A stretch of DNA of 64,000 nucleotides from Devosia rhodophyticola (GTDB taxonomy: Bacteria; Pseudomonadota; Alphaproteobacteria; Rhizobiales; Devosiaceae), in NCBI RefSeq assembly GCF_028816475.1, contig NZ_CP118247.1:992001-1056000 (forward strand), read 5' to 3'. Both the position numbers and the translations under genes were made by a program. Position 1 is the first letter of the stretch. Every line of letters starts with the position of its first letter. Below the pieces are notes generated by a model. The model made no database searches and was not told the origin of the DNA. It saw nothing but the letters and a program-made list of their open reading frames with translations. This document shows, piece by piece, positions 1 to 8,768 of this stretch.

Positions 1-261
1 TGGCCCGATATTAAAGAGCCCCGCCTGATAGGCCAGGGACACAGCCAACCCGGCGAAAATGAAATCGGTGGTGTAGTAGAGGGTATAGCCAAAGCCACTA
101 CCATAGCCGAAGGCGCCATAGATCATGATGCCCACCGCATCGAGCGGATTTTGCCCGACCAGCATCACGACGATACCGCCGATCAAAAAGGCGAGCATGA
201 CATTGAGCACTGGCAATAGCGCAACATCAACCCAGCGCGGTAAGGGGACGCGCGCACTCAT
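1..261 (-). CDS. ABC transporter permease, nucleoside/BMP type (partial, C-terminus outside window)
   Basis: The reverse strand from 261 encodes a hydrophobic N-terminus, with MSARVPLPRW followed by the membrane segment LLPVLNVMLAFLIGGIVVML and then NPLDAVGIMIYGAFG. This pattern is typical of the first permease of BMP-type importers (YufP/RbsC-like, BPD_transp_2 family). The start ATG overlaps the TGA of the upstream ATPase gene by four bases, so the two are translationally coupled. With the ATPase and binding protein just upstream it should form the inner-membrane channel for a nucleoside or similar small ligand. Only 87 codons are visible and a second permease is expected beyond the window. 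Confidence 0.85.
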   Translation of the reverse strand, partial: MSARVPLPRWVDVALLPVLNVMLAFLIGGIVVMLVGQNPLDAVGIMIYGAFGYGSGFGYTLYYTTDFIFAGLAVSLAYQAGLFNIGP

Positions 262-1931
262 TGAGATTCATCCTTATCCACGCGCGGGCTCATTTCCGTT
301 AGCGTTTTCTCTATCGGGGTCACATGCTCAGGCAGGCGCGCCTCTGTTTCGGATTCCCCACTCGCGCCCCCCTCGTGAACACCTGCCATGAGCAAGCCGA
401 GCGCGCCTTCATCGGCGGTTGCCGGATCGGCTTCACCGACGATTTCACCGTCAAACAGCACCAGAATGCGATCCGACAGCGAGCGAATTTCGTCCAACTC
501 CACCGAAACGAGCAGGATGGCCTTCCCCGCATCGCGCATGGCAATTATCTGCTTGTGGATAAATTCGATCGCGCCGATGTCGACGCCGCGTGTTGGTTGC
601 CCGACGATCAGCACATCGGGATTGCGCTCCATTTCACGGGCCAGCACGATTTTCTGCTGATTGCCGCCTGAGAAATTAGCGGTCTTGAGAGCCGTGTTGG
701 CCGGGCGAATGTCAAATTTCTCGATGCGCTCTGCCGCCTCGGATTTGGCTTTGGCAATATCAAGCCCAAGGCCTGAACCATAGGAATTATGATAGCCGAG
801 AATTGAATTCTCCCACTCGAGCAACGTGGTGACCAGCCCCTCGCGCAGCCGATCTTCAGGCACATGAGCCAAGCCAGCATCGCGCAAACGTGCGGCGCCA
901 TCGTCGCCAAAGGCAGAAATTGCCTGACCGTTGACCTCGACGCTGCCAAGGGTCTGGTCTCGCATGCCCGAAATGGCTTCGAGCAATTCGGACTGGCCGT
1001 TGCCGGCCACCCCGGCAATGCCAACAATTTCGCCGGCACGCACCTGAAAGCTGACGTTCTTGACCCGGGCGATACCAAAATCATCGGTAACGACGAGATC
1101 CTTGACCTTGAGTAGTACGTCTCCAGGGGAGGCTGGCCCTTTTTCCACTTCAAGTAGCACCCGCCGCCCGACCATAAGCTCAGCCAGCTCACCCGGCGAG
1201 GTCTGCGCGGTTTCAAGGGTCTTGACCATAGTCCCCTGCCGCATCACCGAAACCTCGTCGGTGATGGCCATGATTTCACGCAATTTATGCGTGATGAGAA
1301 TGATGGTCTTGCCCTCGTCGCGCAGGGTTTTGAGAATACGGAACAGATGGTCGGCCTCGGCCGGGGTCAGAACGCCGGTCGGCTCGTCGAGAATGAGAAT
1401 GTCGGCGCCGCGATAGAGCGCTTTCAATATTTCAACGCGCTGCTGCTGGCCAACCGAGAGATCCTCGATCAACGCGTCGGGATCAACCTCCAGGCCATAG
1501 TCCTTGGCCAATTGCTTGAGCTGGTCTCGCGCCTTGCTCAGCGTCGGCCCCAAAAGCGCGCTATCTTCGGCGCCCAGCACGACGTTTTCAATGACAGTAA
1601 AATTATCAACCAGCATAAAGTGCTGGTGCACCATGCCGATACCCAGCGCCAGCGCATGGCGACTATCGGTAATCGAAACCGGCTTGCCGCTAACGTGAAT
1701 GGTGCCGCTATCGGCGGTATAGAAGCCGTAAAGGATCGACATCAGGGTCGATTTTCCCGCGCCATTTTCACCCACGATACCGTGAACGGTACCACGCTGA
1801 ACCGACAGGTGAATGTCACGATTGGCTCGAACCGGGCCAAAACTCTTATTGATACCCACAAGCTTGATGGCCGGGGGCAAGGCAGCGGCTGTTTCCAGCC
1901 GCTGCGTCGAAGATGATGCATCTTTTGCCAT
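258..1931 (-). CDS. ABC transporter ATP-binding protein, two ABC domains (YufO/RbsA-like, nucleoside type)
   Basis: This 557 aa cytoplasmic protein has two tandem ABC domains, as in sugar and nucleoside importers of the CUT2/BMP class. The first carries Walker A GENGAGKST, signature LSVGQQQRVEIL and Walker B ILILDEPT. The second has the relaxed P-loop GVAGNGQSE and signature FSGGNQQKIVLARE that are usual for the C-terminal half in this family. The start MAKDASS at 1931 is preferred, because the 11 codons upstream overlap the binding-protein stop and look non-coding. It lies 20 bases after the binding-protein gene and overlaps the permease by four bases. It energises uptake by that permease; the ligand is inferred from the BMP partner only. 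Confidence 0.93.
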   Translation of the reverse strand: MAKDASSSTQRLETAAALPPAIKLVGINKSFGPVRANRDIHLSVQRGTVHGIVGENGAGKSTLMSILYGFYTADSGTIHVSGKPVSITDSRHALALGIGMVHQHFMLVDNFTVIENVVLGAEDSALLGPTLSKARDQLKQLAKDYGLEVDPDALIEDLSVGQQQRVEILKALYRGADILILDEPTGVLTPAEADHLFRILKTLRDEGKTIILITHKLREIMAITDEVSVMRQGTMVKTLETAQTSPGELAELMVGRRVLLEVEKGPASPGDVLLKVKDLVVTDDFGIARVKNVSFQVRAGEIVGIAGVAGNGQSELLEAISGMRDQTLGSVEVNGQAISAFGDDGAARLRDAGLAHVPEDRLREGLVTTLLEWENSILGYHNSYGSGLGLDIAKAKSEAAERIEKFDIRPANTALKTANFSGGNQQKIVLAREMERNPDVLIVGQPTRGVDIGAIEFIHKQIIAMRDAGKAILLVSVELDEIRSLSDRILVLFDGEIVGEADPATADEGALGLLMAGVHEGGASGESETEARLPEHVTPIEKTLTEMSPRVDKDESQ

Positions 1932-1951
1932 CAGGCGGTTCCCGTCTTCAA

Positions 1952-2953
1952 TCAGACGGGACACGCCTTGTCTTCACGGTAGTCGTGAACGACGATGTCG
2001 CCGGAAATAATCTTGGCCGTGGCGTCATCGACGGCGGCCTTCATTTCGGGCGTGATCAGGTCCGCATTGTTCTCGTCGAACGCTGCGCCAACGCCTTCTT
2101 CAGCCAGACCGAGAACGACGGTGCCGGCAGACCACGTGCCGTTCATTTCGTCCATCATGGCGTTGTAGGCGGCGACGTCCACACGCTTGACCATGGAGGT
2201 CAGGACATGGCCGGGATGCAGGTAGTTCTGGTTGCTATCAACACCGATGCCGAATTTGCCCGCGTCGGATGCCGCTTGCAGCACGCCAGCACCAGCACCA
2301 CCAGCAACCTGGAACACAACGTCAACGCCCTGATCGAGCTGGCTCTTGGTCACCTCGGTTGCCTTGCCGGGATCGTTGAAGGCTTCAAAGCCCGCGCCGA
2401 CATAGGTTTCAAGCACATCAATATCGGGATTTACCGACTTGGCACCCTCCTTGTACCCGCAGGCAAAGGCTTCGAGCAGGTCGAAATTGAATGCCGGTAC
2501 GACGCCGATCTTGCCCGATTCGGACTTCATGGCGGCGAGGATACCAACGAGGTAGGAGCCTTCCTGTTCCTTAAAGACTACCGAGCGCACATTTGGCAGA
2601 TCAACAACGCTGTCGATGATGACGAAATGGGTATCGGGGAAGTCGGGCGCGACGGTGGTCAGTGCGGTCGCCCAGGAAAAGCCGGGAATGATGATGGGCG
2701 AGAAGCCCTTGGTGGCGAACTGGCGGATTGCCTGTTCGCGCTGCGCATCACCAGTGATTTCCAGGTCCGAATAGGAGTTGCCGGTTTCCTTCTTGTACAT
2801 CTCGGCGCCGTTATAGGCACTTTCGTTGAAGGATTTGTCGAACTTGCCGCCACCGTCATAGATCAGTGCGGGATCGGCGAAAGCGGTGCCGGCCAGAATA
2901 GCGCTGAGGGCTACGCCACCGGCAATCGCTGATGTGAATTTAGTCAGTGTCAT
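1952..2953 (-). CDS. BMP family ABC transporter substrate-binding protein
   Basis: This 333 aa lipoprotein-like periplasmic binding protein belongs to the BMP/Med family, whose members bind purine nucleosides or related ligands. The start at 2953 gives a clean signal peptide (MTLTKFTSAIAGG, then ALSAILAGTAFA) and is preceded by AGGGAG at the right spacing; longer upstream starts have no such support. After cleavage the mature protein begins DPALIYDGGGKFDKSFNES, the usual opening of the family. GIGVDSNQNYL and HVLTSMVKRVD are further family landmarks. It is the first gene of the importer operon running leftward into the ATPase and permease. No cysteine follows the signal cleavage site, so it is probably soluble rather than lipid-anchored. 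Confidence 0.93.
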   Translation of the reverse strand: MTLTKFTSAIAGGVALSAILAGTAFADPALIYDGGGKFDKSFNESAYNGAEMYKKETGNSYSDLEITGDAQREQAIRQFATKGFSPIIIPGFSWATALTTVAPDFPDTHFVIIDSVVDLPNVRSVVFKEQEGSYLVGILAAMKSESGKIGVVPAFNFDLLEAFACGYKEGAKSVNPDIDVLETYVGAGFEAFNDPGKATEVTKSQLDQGVDVVFQVAGGAGAGVLQAASDAGKFGIGVDSNQNYLHPGHVLTSMVKRVDVAAYNAMMDEMNGTWSAGTVVLGLAEEGVGAAFDENNADLITPEMKAAVDDATAKIISGDIVVHDYREDKACPV

Positions 2954-3199
2954 TGATAGTCTCCCTGTCTCGCACCTTTTGCAGCCCGCTTGAGGGCGCC
3001 GGACAAACTTCGTGCGTTGACCAAGGATACAATCGTGCAAATGCTTTGCCCGCAAGAGGGAAAACTGAATTTTTTTCCGATTGGTAAAAATTACAAACAG
3101 GCTTTTTGGCTTGATCGCACCGAACGTCGCCAGCATTTTTGCCGTACCCGGGATTACCCCGAGATGATTGCCATTGCCTGATGGCAGAGTGAAACCGGC

Positions 3200-3667
3200 T
3201 CAAGCTTGCGGCGGCAAGACAGTTATCGACACGCCCATGGCGTCTGCAAAGCGCTTGAAAAAGCCATCGATGATTTTTTGGGCCGAACTGCCGATGACAG
3301 CCTTGCCAAGCCGCATGATCTGACCTGATGCGCCACCGGTTGCGACAAATGTCAGTTCGGTGCCATCCCCATCATCGCTCAGGATGATGTCGGCGGCCCC
3401 TTCTGCAAAGCCCAAAAGTCCTCCCCGACCCTTGCCTGTAAGCGTATAGCTGGCTGCCGGCACAATGTCGGTCAGAACCAGATCGCCCTTAAAGACTGGA
3501 TGAACCACGCCGAGGTTGACCTTAATTTCGAGTTCCAGTGCTTCAGCCCCTACCCAATCTATGCGGTGGCATCCGGGAATAGCCGCTTTGAGCATGGCGG
3601 TATCGTTAAGGCCAGCCCATACGGCTACCCGGGGTGCATCAAGTCGATATCTACCGCCGAACTCCAT
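3200..3667 (-). CDS. CoxG-like SRPBCC family protein (carbon monoxide dehydrogenase subunit G type)
   Basis: This is a 155 aa protein of the CoxG/SRPBCC fold. It opens with MEFGGRYRLDAPRVAVWAGL and LKAAIPGCHRIDWV, the conserved N-terminus of the family, then LTDIVPAASYTLTGKGRGG and ATGGASGQIMRLGKAVI. The start at 3667 matches the family's usual N-terminus; the open frame runs further upstream but that part (RTLHCQCGRIL) is unlike CoxG. The ribosome site is weak. CoxG proteins are linked to maturation or membrane anchoring of molybdenum hydroxylases, but no coxLMS or other xanthine-oxidase-type gene is in the window, so this copy is an orphan here. It is transcribed away from the 406 aa gene at 3865. 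Confidence 0.8.
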   Translation of the reverse strand: MEFGGRYRLDAPRVAVWAGLNDTAMLKAAIPGCHRIDWVGAEALELEIKVNLGVVHPVFKGDLVLTDIVPAASYTLTGKGRGGLLGFAEGAADIILSDDGDGTELTFVATGGASGQIMRLGKAVIGSSAQKIIDGFFKRFADAMGVSITVLPPQA

Positions 3668-3864
3668 CAGGATGCGGCCACATTGGCAGTGCAGGGTGCG
3701 TTGGGGAGATAAATCGCATGCATCACTATTGACCTTGCTCTTAACGTGCGGCTTTTTCGCACCAATATTATCAAAATAGTTGTCTGGCCGAGCAGTTTCA
3801 ATTGTCATACGGGTCGCCAGAGGCAATCTATGACGCGCAGGCATTTCACGCGGGGAGCTTTTAT

Positions 3865-5085
3865 ATGTCCAACGACGCTACCACTACCGAAACCGTGAGC
3901 AACAATGTTGCCCTCGCCGAGAAGCCCTTGCAATATCTGGACAAGGCAGTCACGGCCATTCGCAATCTTGGCGTGTGGCCTGAGCAGACGGGAGAACAGC
4001 CCATCACCGGGCTTTTGGCGCAAATTACCGAGTTGGACGAGACCCGGGTTATTCTGATTGGTCGAACGTTAAGCCAGGCCAGTGCGTTCAACGAAGTGGT
4101 GCGTGAACAGATCGCGGCCATGCAGATTGGCGAGCGTTACGAAGACATCACCAAGGGATTTGATTCGATTCGCGACGATGCCAAGGGCATGGTCGACCAG
4201 CTTGCCGACAACAAGATCGATTTGCGTGAACGCGTTTCCAACGTATGGATGAAGGTTTCTCGCGGCGACATCGCGAGCCGATTCAACAAGATCCGCGACA
4301 CCTATCTCGCCGTTTCGGCCGACACCAAGGATCAGATTGATCGCGAGCACACGATTTTGGAAGCTTATCGCGATTTTCGTGGTGCGCTAAAGCAATCCGA
4401 GGTCATGGCACTCGAAGTTCTCGATACGGCGGCCAAGCGTCTGGCCGAAAAGAAGGACATTCTTCAAAAAGCCGCCGACACGCTCGCCGCCTTTACCGGG
4501 GATGCTCCAGCGGATCGGGCGCGCCTCGAAATGGATCGCGACGAAAAGCTGCGCAACATGCAGAATGAGGAAGGGCGCTATCAGATCGCCAAGGATCTGT
4601 CGGACAATCTGACGATCTCCTACAACACCTCTGAAGTCGTTATGGCCCGCCTGATGCAAACGACCAATGCCAAGGAGCGGGTCTATCAGCAGTCAATTTC
4701 GTTCTTTTCGACCAATGAAACCGTGTTGACGGCGCTTTCGGCCTCATTCACCGGCATGTTCGGCCTGCATGAGGCGACCGAGACGCTCAATGCGATGAAG
4801 GAGGGGATGAGCAAGAGCCTCGAAACCCTCTCTGAAATCGGCGACAAGGTGCAGGAAGAAGCGCTCAAGGCCGGTTATGGCCCGACCATTCGCGCCGATG
4901 CGGTCAAAAAGCTGGTGGATAGTGTTGTCAATTTCCAGGAAAAATCGCGCGGTATCATCAACGACATGCGGGTTGCATCTACCAAGAATTCGGCGGAAAT
5001 CCGCGATGCTGTCGAAGATGGCAAGAAGCGATTGGCCCAGCTGGCGGCGGACGGCAATGCGCTGATGTTGGACACCAAGAATTGA
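3865..5085 (+). CDS. Uncharacterised helical protein, first gene of a three-gene cassette
   Basis: This 406 aa, highly charged, almost wholly helical protein has no signal peptide or membrane segment. NCBI-type annotation often names relatives cell surface protein, but I see nothing that supports surface location. Landmarks are PLQYLDKAVTAIRNLGVWPE near residue 20, a region rich in heptad-like repeats from about 110 to 260, and QSISFFSTNETVLTALSASF then GMFGLHEATETLNAMKEG near 280-320. The helical layout faintly recalls TelA-type proteins, but I cannot show homology. The start at 3865 follows GGGGAG by about nine bases. It is followed after 29 bases by the membrane protein at 5115 and then the 518 aa coiled-coil protein, with which it probably acts. 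Function unknown. Confidence 0.85.
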   Translation: MSNDATTTETVSNNVALAEKPLQYLDKAVTAIRNLGVWPEQTGEQPITGLLAQITELDETRVILIGRTLSQASAFNEVVREQIAAMQIGERYEDITKGFDSIRDDAKGMVDQLADNKIDLRERVSNVWMKVSRGDIASRFNKIRDTYLAVSADTKDQIDREHTILEAYRDFRGALKQSEVMALEVLDTAAKRLAEKKDILQKAADTLAAFTGDAPADRARLEMDRDEKLRNMQNEEGRYQIAKDLSDNLTISYNTSEVVMARLMQTTNAKERVYQQSISFFSTNETVLTALSASFTGMFGLHEATETLNAMKEGMSKSLETLSEIGDKVQEEALKAGYGPTIRADAVKKLVDSVVNFQEKSRGIINDMRVASTKNSAEIRDAVEDGKKRLAQLAADGNALMLDTKN

Positions 5086-5114
5086 GGCTGGTCAACGACC
5101 GGTGAGCCCGCATC

Positions 5115-6053
5115 ATGAGTGAAACGACCGCCACAACCTCTGCCCCACTGGACGAGGTCATGCTGGCTATGGATGTGGTGGATACGCTCCGGCACCGCCA
5201 GGATCTGGCAACGCGCGAACTGGCCGGGGCGACGCGCGAGAGCCAATTGATCGACAAGCTGCGCGAAATTTATCGCCAGCAAGGCATTGATGTGCCTGAC
5301 CATATCCTGAAGGAAGGCGTGTCGGCGCTGGCTGAAAGCCGGTTCGTCTACACCCCACCTCCGTCGGGTTTCGGCACGACGATGGCGCGCCTCTATGTGG
5401 GGCGCAGCCGCTGGCTGCCCAAGGCAATTGGCGCGGTGGCGGTGTTGCTGCTGCTTTTGGGCGGGTATTTCCTGGGCTATCAACCCTATCAGGCACATCA
5501 GCGCGAAGTGGCCCATCTGGAGTTGACTCAGGAGCTACCGGCGCGACTTGAAGAACTTTATCAGACCATTTTCAACGAAACCAAGGTGCAGCAGGCCGAG
5601 GTTGAGGCCGAGGATCTGCTAAAGCGCGGCAAAGCCTATGCAGCCGAAGGCAATCGTGCGCAGGCTGAAGAAATGGCTAATCGCCTGACCGCGTTGCGGG
5701 ACCAATTGCGCCAGGAATATACGCTCAGGGTGGTCAATCGACCTGATACGCTCTCGGTGTTCTGGCGTTTTCCGGAAAACAATTCGGCGGCCACCAATTA
5801 TTACATCGTGGTGGAAGCAGTCGACCCAAATGGCAATCTATTGTCGTTCCCCATCCGCAACGAGGAAAATGGCGAAACCGAAACGGTCAACATCTGGGGG
5901 TTGCGGGTGCCTGAAAGCGTTTACCGTTCGGTGGCGGCGGACAAGACCGACAATGGCATTATTGAACGCGACACGGTCGGGCTCAAGTCAGATGGCTTCA
6001 TGGATATTGAATACACAGTGCCCGTATTGGGCGGGACGGTAACGCAGTGGTAG
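5115..6053 (+). CDS. DUF6384-like single-pass membrane protein
   Basis: This 312 aa protein has a cytoplasmic N-terminal helical domain (residues 1-98), one strong membrane segment at about 102-122 (AIGAVAVLLLLLGGYFL), a helical stalk to about 200 and a C-terminal beta-rich domain. The latter begins RPDTLSVFWRFPENNSAATN and ends TVPVLGGTVTQW. The N-terminal block PLDEVMLAMDVVDTLRHRQD is what I associate with DUF6384 proteins. The positive residues before the segment (RSRW, K) suggest the N-terminus is inside and the C-terminal domain periplasmic. It sits between the 406 aa gene and the 518 aa gene, four bases before the latter, and is likely the membrane anchor of that set. Function unknown. 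Confidence 0.85.
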   Translation: MSETTATTSAPLDEVMLAMDVVDTLRHRQDLATRELAGATRESQLIDKLREIYRQQGIDVPDHILKEGVSALAESRFVYTPPPSGFGTTMARLYVGRSRWLPKAIGAVAVLLLLLGGYFLGYQPYQAHQREVAHLELTQELPARLEELYQTIFNETKVQQAEVEAEDLLKRGKAYAAEGNRAQAEEMANRLTALRDQLRQEYTLRVVNRPDTLSVFWRFPENNSAATNYYIVVEAVDPNGNLLSFPIRNEENGETETVNIWGLRVPESVYRSVAADKTDNGIIERDTVGLKSDGFMDIEYTVPVLGGTVTQW

Positions 6054-6057
6054 AACT

Positions 6058-7614
6058 ATGAGCCTGCGCGGTCCTCAAGCTATGGCGTCGCTTGACGAGG
6101 CGATGCGCGATATAAGGCGCGAAGAGGACGAGATCTCTAAACGGCTGGCCCGGTCGGGTGAGCGGGTCAGCAAAATTCGCGAAAGCGAAGCCGATCTGGT
6201 GCGCGAGCTGGCCAAAATGCGACTAGACCCTGCCATTCAGAGCGAACTGCAGGGTCATATTTCGAACGCCGAGAGCAAGGCGCGCGATATGCTCAAGGCC
6301 CATGCCAGCGAGTTGAGTGCGACAGAGAAAGCCCTGGCGGTCATCGACGACAAGCTTGGAGCGCTAACGGCAGAACGTGCCAAGGCCCTCAAGACCCAGA
6401 CCGCCCGGCAAGTTGAACTCGACAGGCTCGCCGCCAGCATTGCCTCCGATATGGAGAGCAACAAGGTCTATGTCGAGCAGCGCGATTCGGCAGTGCAATT
6501 GCTCGATACGGCCAATCAATCAATGGCCAAAACCGAGCAGGCAGAGACCGACCGTGAGGATAAGGGCCGTCCCTACCGCGACGATCCGTTGTTCATGTAT
6601 TTGTGGGAGAACGGTTACGGCACCAAGAATTATCGGGCCAACAATCTGATCCGTTATCTGGATGGATTAGTGGCGCGCCGGATTGGTTTTGCCAAGGCGC
6701 GACCCAACTTCGCCATGCTCAACGAGATTCCGTTGCGACTTCGCGAGCATGCAGAAAACCAGATTGCAGCTGCCCAGGCATCTCAGAGCAAGGTTGAAGC
6801 GCTTCAAATGACTGCCGTCGACGCGGCCGGGGGCAAACCGGTTCGTGCCCAAATTGCCGCCGCCCAACAACAGATCGAAGCGATCGACGAAAAGATTACG
6901 GCAGCCGAAGACGAACGTGACGCCACCGCCAAAAATCTCAGCCTTTTGGCTCAGGGTGCTGACCCCGCATTCGAGCAAGCGCTATCGACGCTGGCGGCAA
7001 GCCTATTGCGGGAAGATATCCAGACCCTTTTGGCCGAAGCCCGCCGCACGGCGACAGGACGCGATGATACGCTGGTGGCGCAGATCGATGATGCGCGGAT
7101 GCGCGTCAAGGACGAGGACAACGAAACGCGCGAGCAGCGGCAGCGGCTCAAGACGCTGGCGGCACGGCGGCGCGAGTTGGAAGACATCCAGTGGGAATTC
7201 AAGAAGTCGCGCTTTGACGATCCGCGCTCCAGCTTTGGCGAAGAGCGGTTGGTGGGTGACCTGCTCAACGAGTTCCTACGCGGCGGCATCACCGCGGCAA
7301 ACTATTGGGACCAGTGGCGCCGCAGCCAGAATTTCAATCAGGACAGCCCTTGGTCAGGGGGCGGTTCGCGTGGGCCGGCGGGCGGCAGCAATAGTCCCTG
7401 GGGCGAGCGCGGTGGCAGCACCATCAATTGGCCCAACGGCAGTTTTGGCGGCGGACGTGGGTCGGGCAGCTCCGGCACAGGGGGCGGCTGGAGCCGTGGC
7501 GGCTCGATGGGCGGCGGCTTTTCAAGGCCGCGGTCAGGTTCGTCGGGTGGCGGTTTCAAAACGGGCGGCGGCAGCGGCAAGTCGGGCGGTTTCAAGACCG
7601 GTGGGGGCGTCTGA
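6058..7614 (+). CDS. Coiled-coil protein with Gly/Ser-rich C-terminal tail, third gene of the cassette
   Basis: This 518 aa protein has no signal peptide. Residues 8-170 and about 230-390 are long charged coiled coils, split by a short conserved-looking insert (YRDDPLFMYLWENGYGTKNY, then RANNLIRYLDGLVARRIGF) near 180-215. DLLNEFLRGGITAANYWDQW ends the folded part at about 420. The last 95 residues are almost pure Gly, Ser and Arg, with repeats of the type GGFKTGGG, much like the tails of TPM-domain membrane proteins. The start lies four bases after the DUF6384-like gene, so the two are co-translated. I infer a filament- or scaffold-like partner of the membrane protein; there is no recognisable enzyme motif. 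Confidence 0.85.
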   Translation: MSLRGPQAMASLDEAMRDIRREEDEISKRLARSGERVSKIRESEADLVRELAKMRLDPAIQSELQGHISNAESKARDMLKAHASELSATEKALAVIDDKLGALTAERAKALKTQTARQVELDRLAASIASDMESNKVYVEQRDSAVQLLDTANQSMAKTEQAETDREDKGRPYRDDPLFMYLWENGYGTKNYRANNLIRYLDGLVARRIGFAKARPNFAMLNEIPLRLREHAENQIAAAQASQSKVEALQMTAVDAAGGKPVRAQIAAAQQQIEAIDEKITAAEDERDATAKNLSLLAQGADPAFEQALSTLAASLLREDIQTLLAEARRTATGRDDTLVAQIDDARMRVKDEDNETREQRQRLKTLAARRRELEDIQWEFKKSRFDDPRSSFGEERLVGDLLNEFLRGGITAANYWDQWRRSQNFNQDSPWSGGGSRGPAGGSNSPWGERGGSTINWPNGSFGGGRGSGSSGTGGGWSRGGSMGGGFSRPRSGSSGGGFKTGGGSGKSGGFKTGGGV

Positions 7615-7625
7615 GGCCTGGCCGA

Positions 7626-8024
7626 TCAGTGCGTTGCTGTTGGCGCCAGCACTTCCCACAAATTGCCTTCGGTATCGGCGAAATAGGCCGAATAGCCCCA
7701 TTCAGATTGCTGGGCGTGGGTGGTGATGGTGCCGCCGGCGACCAGCACCCGCTCCAAGATGGTATCGATCTCCTTGGCGGTGCTGGCGGTATGGCTCAAA
7801 ACGAACTGCGGGGTGCCAGGGGTGGCGGCGGCCGCGCCGGCGGTATTGGCGATCTGATCGCGCGGGAACAAAACGAATGAAAGATCGGCATCGAGGAAAA
7901 ATGCCACATGCTCTTCCCCTGCCCCGATTTGTTCGTCGGTAAGATCAAACATGGCGCGATAAAAGGCAAAGGCGCGCTCGAGGTCATCGACACCAACGGT
8001 GATGATATTGATCCGGGGTTTCAT
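7626..8024 (-). CDS. VOC family protein (glyoxalase/bleomycin-resistance fold)
   Basis: This 132 aa protein has two halves of the vicinal oxygen chelate fold: MKPRINIITVGVDDLERAFA with FYRAMF at the start, and ECGYSAYFADTEGN-like SEWGYSAYFADTEGNLWEV at the end. The start at 8024 is set by GGAGG six bases upstream. A longer open frame reaches 8741, but only because the SCO1 gene upstream has slipped into this frame. There is no stop codon in that frame before the VOC gene, so a fusion protein should not be annotated. VOC proteins bind metals or drugs or catalyse isomerisations; the specificity of this one cannot be told. The ending is convergent with the coiled-coil gene 12 bases away. Confidence 0.88.
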   Translation of the reverse strand: MKPRINIITVGVDDLERAFAFYRAMFDLTDEQIGAGEEHVAFFLDADLSFVLFPRDQIANTAGAAAATPGTPQFVLSHTASTAKEIDTILERVLVAGGTITTHAQQSEWGYSAYFADTEGNLWEVLAPTATH

Positions 8025-8139
8025 CAAAGCCTCCAATAACCTTCGACTGTCTAGCCCAATCGAGAGGCGACAACCATCCGCTATCGGGTCCGCACCCAAA
8101 ATTGATACGCCGTCCCCACGACAGAACGGCGCGTCAACC

Positions 8140-8741
8140 CTATTTAGCGACGAGGCGCCTGAGTTTTTCCATGGCAGGCTTTGTGTCCTCGCCGTAGGCG
8201 ATGGTGCCCTCAAACTGCCCCCTGGAATTGAGCAGAAAAACTGTGGCGGTGTGGTCAACCGAATAATCCCCCCATCGAGGGGAACTTTATTGACGTATAT
8301 GCCCCAGGCCTCGACGATTTTGGCAATTTGCTCATCTGTGCCGGTCAGGCCGGTGACCCTGTCGCCAACCCAACTGACATAGTCCTTCATGACCTCGGTT
8401 GTGTCCCTGTCCGGGTCCACGGTAACGAAATAGCCGTGAAGATCTTTTGCGTCATCCCCAAGGGTCTCGAACCAGCTGGCCATTTCCGACAGGGTGGTAG
8501 GACAGACGTCGGGACAATGGGTGTAGCCAAAGAACAGGATCGAGGGGTGACCGTCAAAGATGGTCTGGTCCACCGGCTGGCCTTCCTGATCGACCAATTG
8601 GTAGGTGCCACGGCCAAAGCCTGCCGCTGCAATCGAGTCTTGGTTGCTGCCACGCAAAAATAGATAGCTAGTGCCAACAAGTAGCGCGAGTGCGGCTACC
8701 GCGATCCATAGAAAAAGCGGCAGTTTCTTTATCTGTGCCAT
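8140..8741 (-). CDS. SCO1/SenC copper chaperone, frame broken by one base at 8268-8273
   Basis: SCO proteins deliver copper to the CuA site of cytochrome c oxidase. The N-terminus is a membrane anchor (LFLWIAVAALALLVGTSYLF) and the thioredoxin-like domain carries the copper motif GYTHCPDVCP with Cys76 and Cys80. After VPLDGG the frame slips at a run of six C (plus strand 8268-8273). Reading one base over restores DYSVDHTATVFLLNSRGQFE and a normal end EKLRRLVAK at 8140, giving 200 aa if the run were seven bases. The copper-binding His lies in that second part (SVDHTA), so as written the protein would be inactive. It follows the PCuAC gene, the usual neighbour in copper delivery. Sequencing error or true mutation cannot be told apart here. 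Confidence 0.85.
8268..8273. other. Homopolymer C6 tract at the SCO1 frame break
   Basis: Six C residues on the plus strand sit exactly where the SCO1 reading frame must shift by one base. A tract of seven would restore Asp-Gly-Gly-Asp-Tyr and the full family C-terminus. Confidence 0.7.
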
Positions 8742-8768
8742 TCCTTATCCGATCAATGTTTGGTTGCA

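Noticed and set aside
7626..8741. A 371 aa SCO1-VOC fusion protein
   Set aside because: The VOC gene has its own GGAGG and ATG at 8024, and the true SCO1 end lies in another frame with a stop at 8140. The fusion is only a by-product of the frame break.
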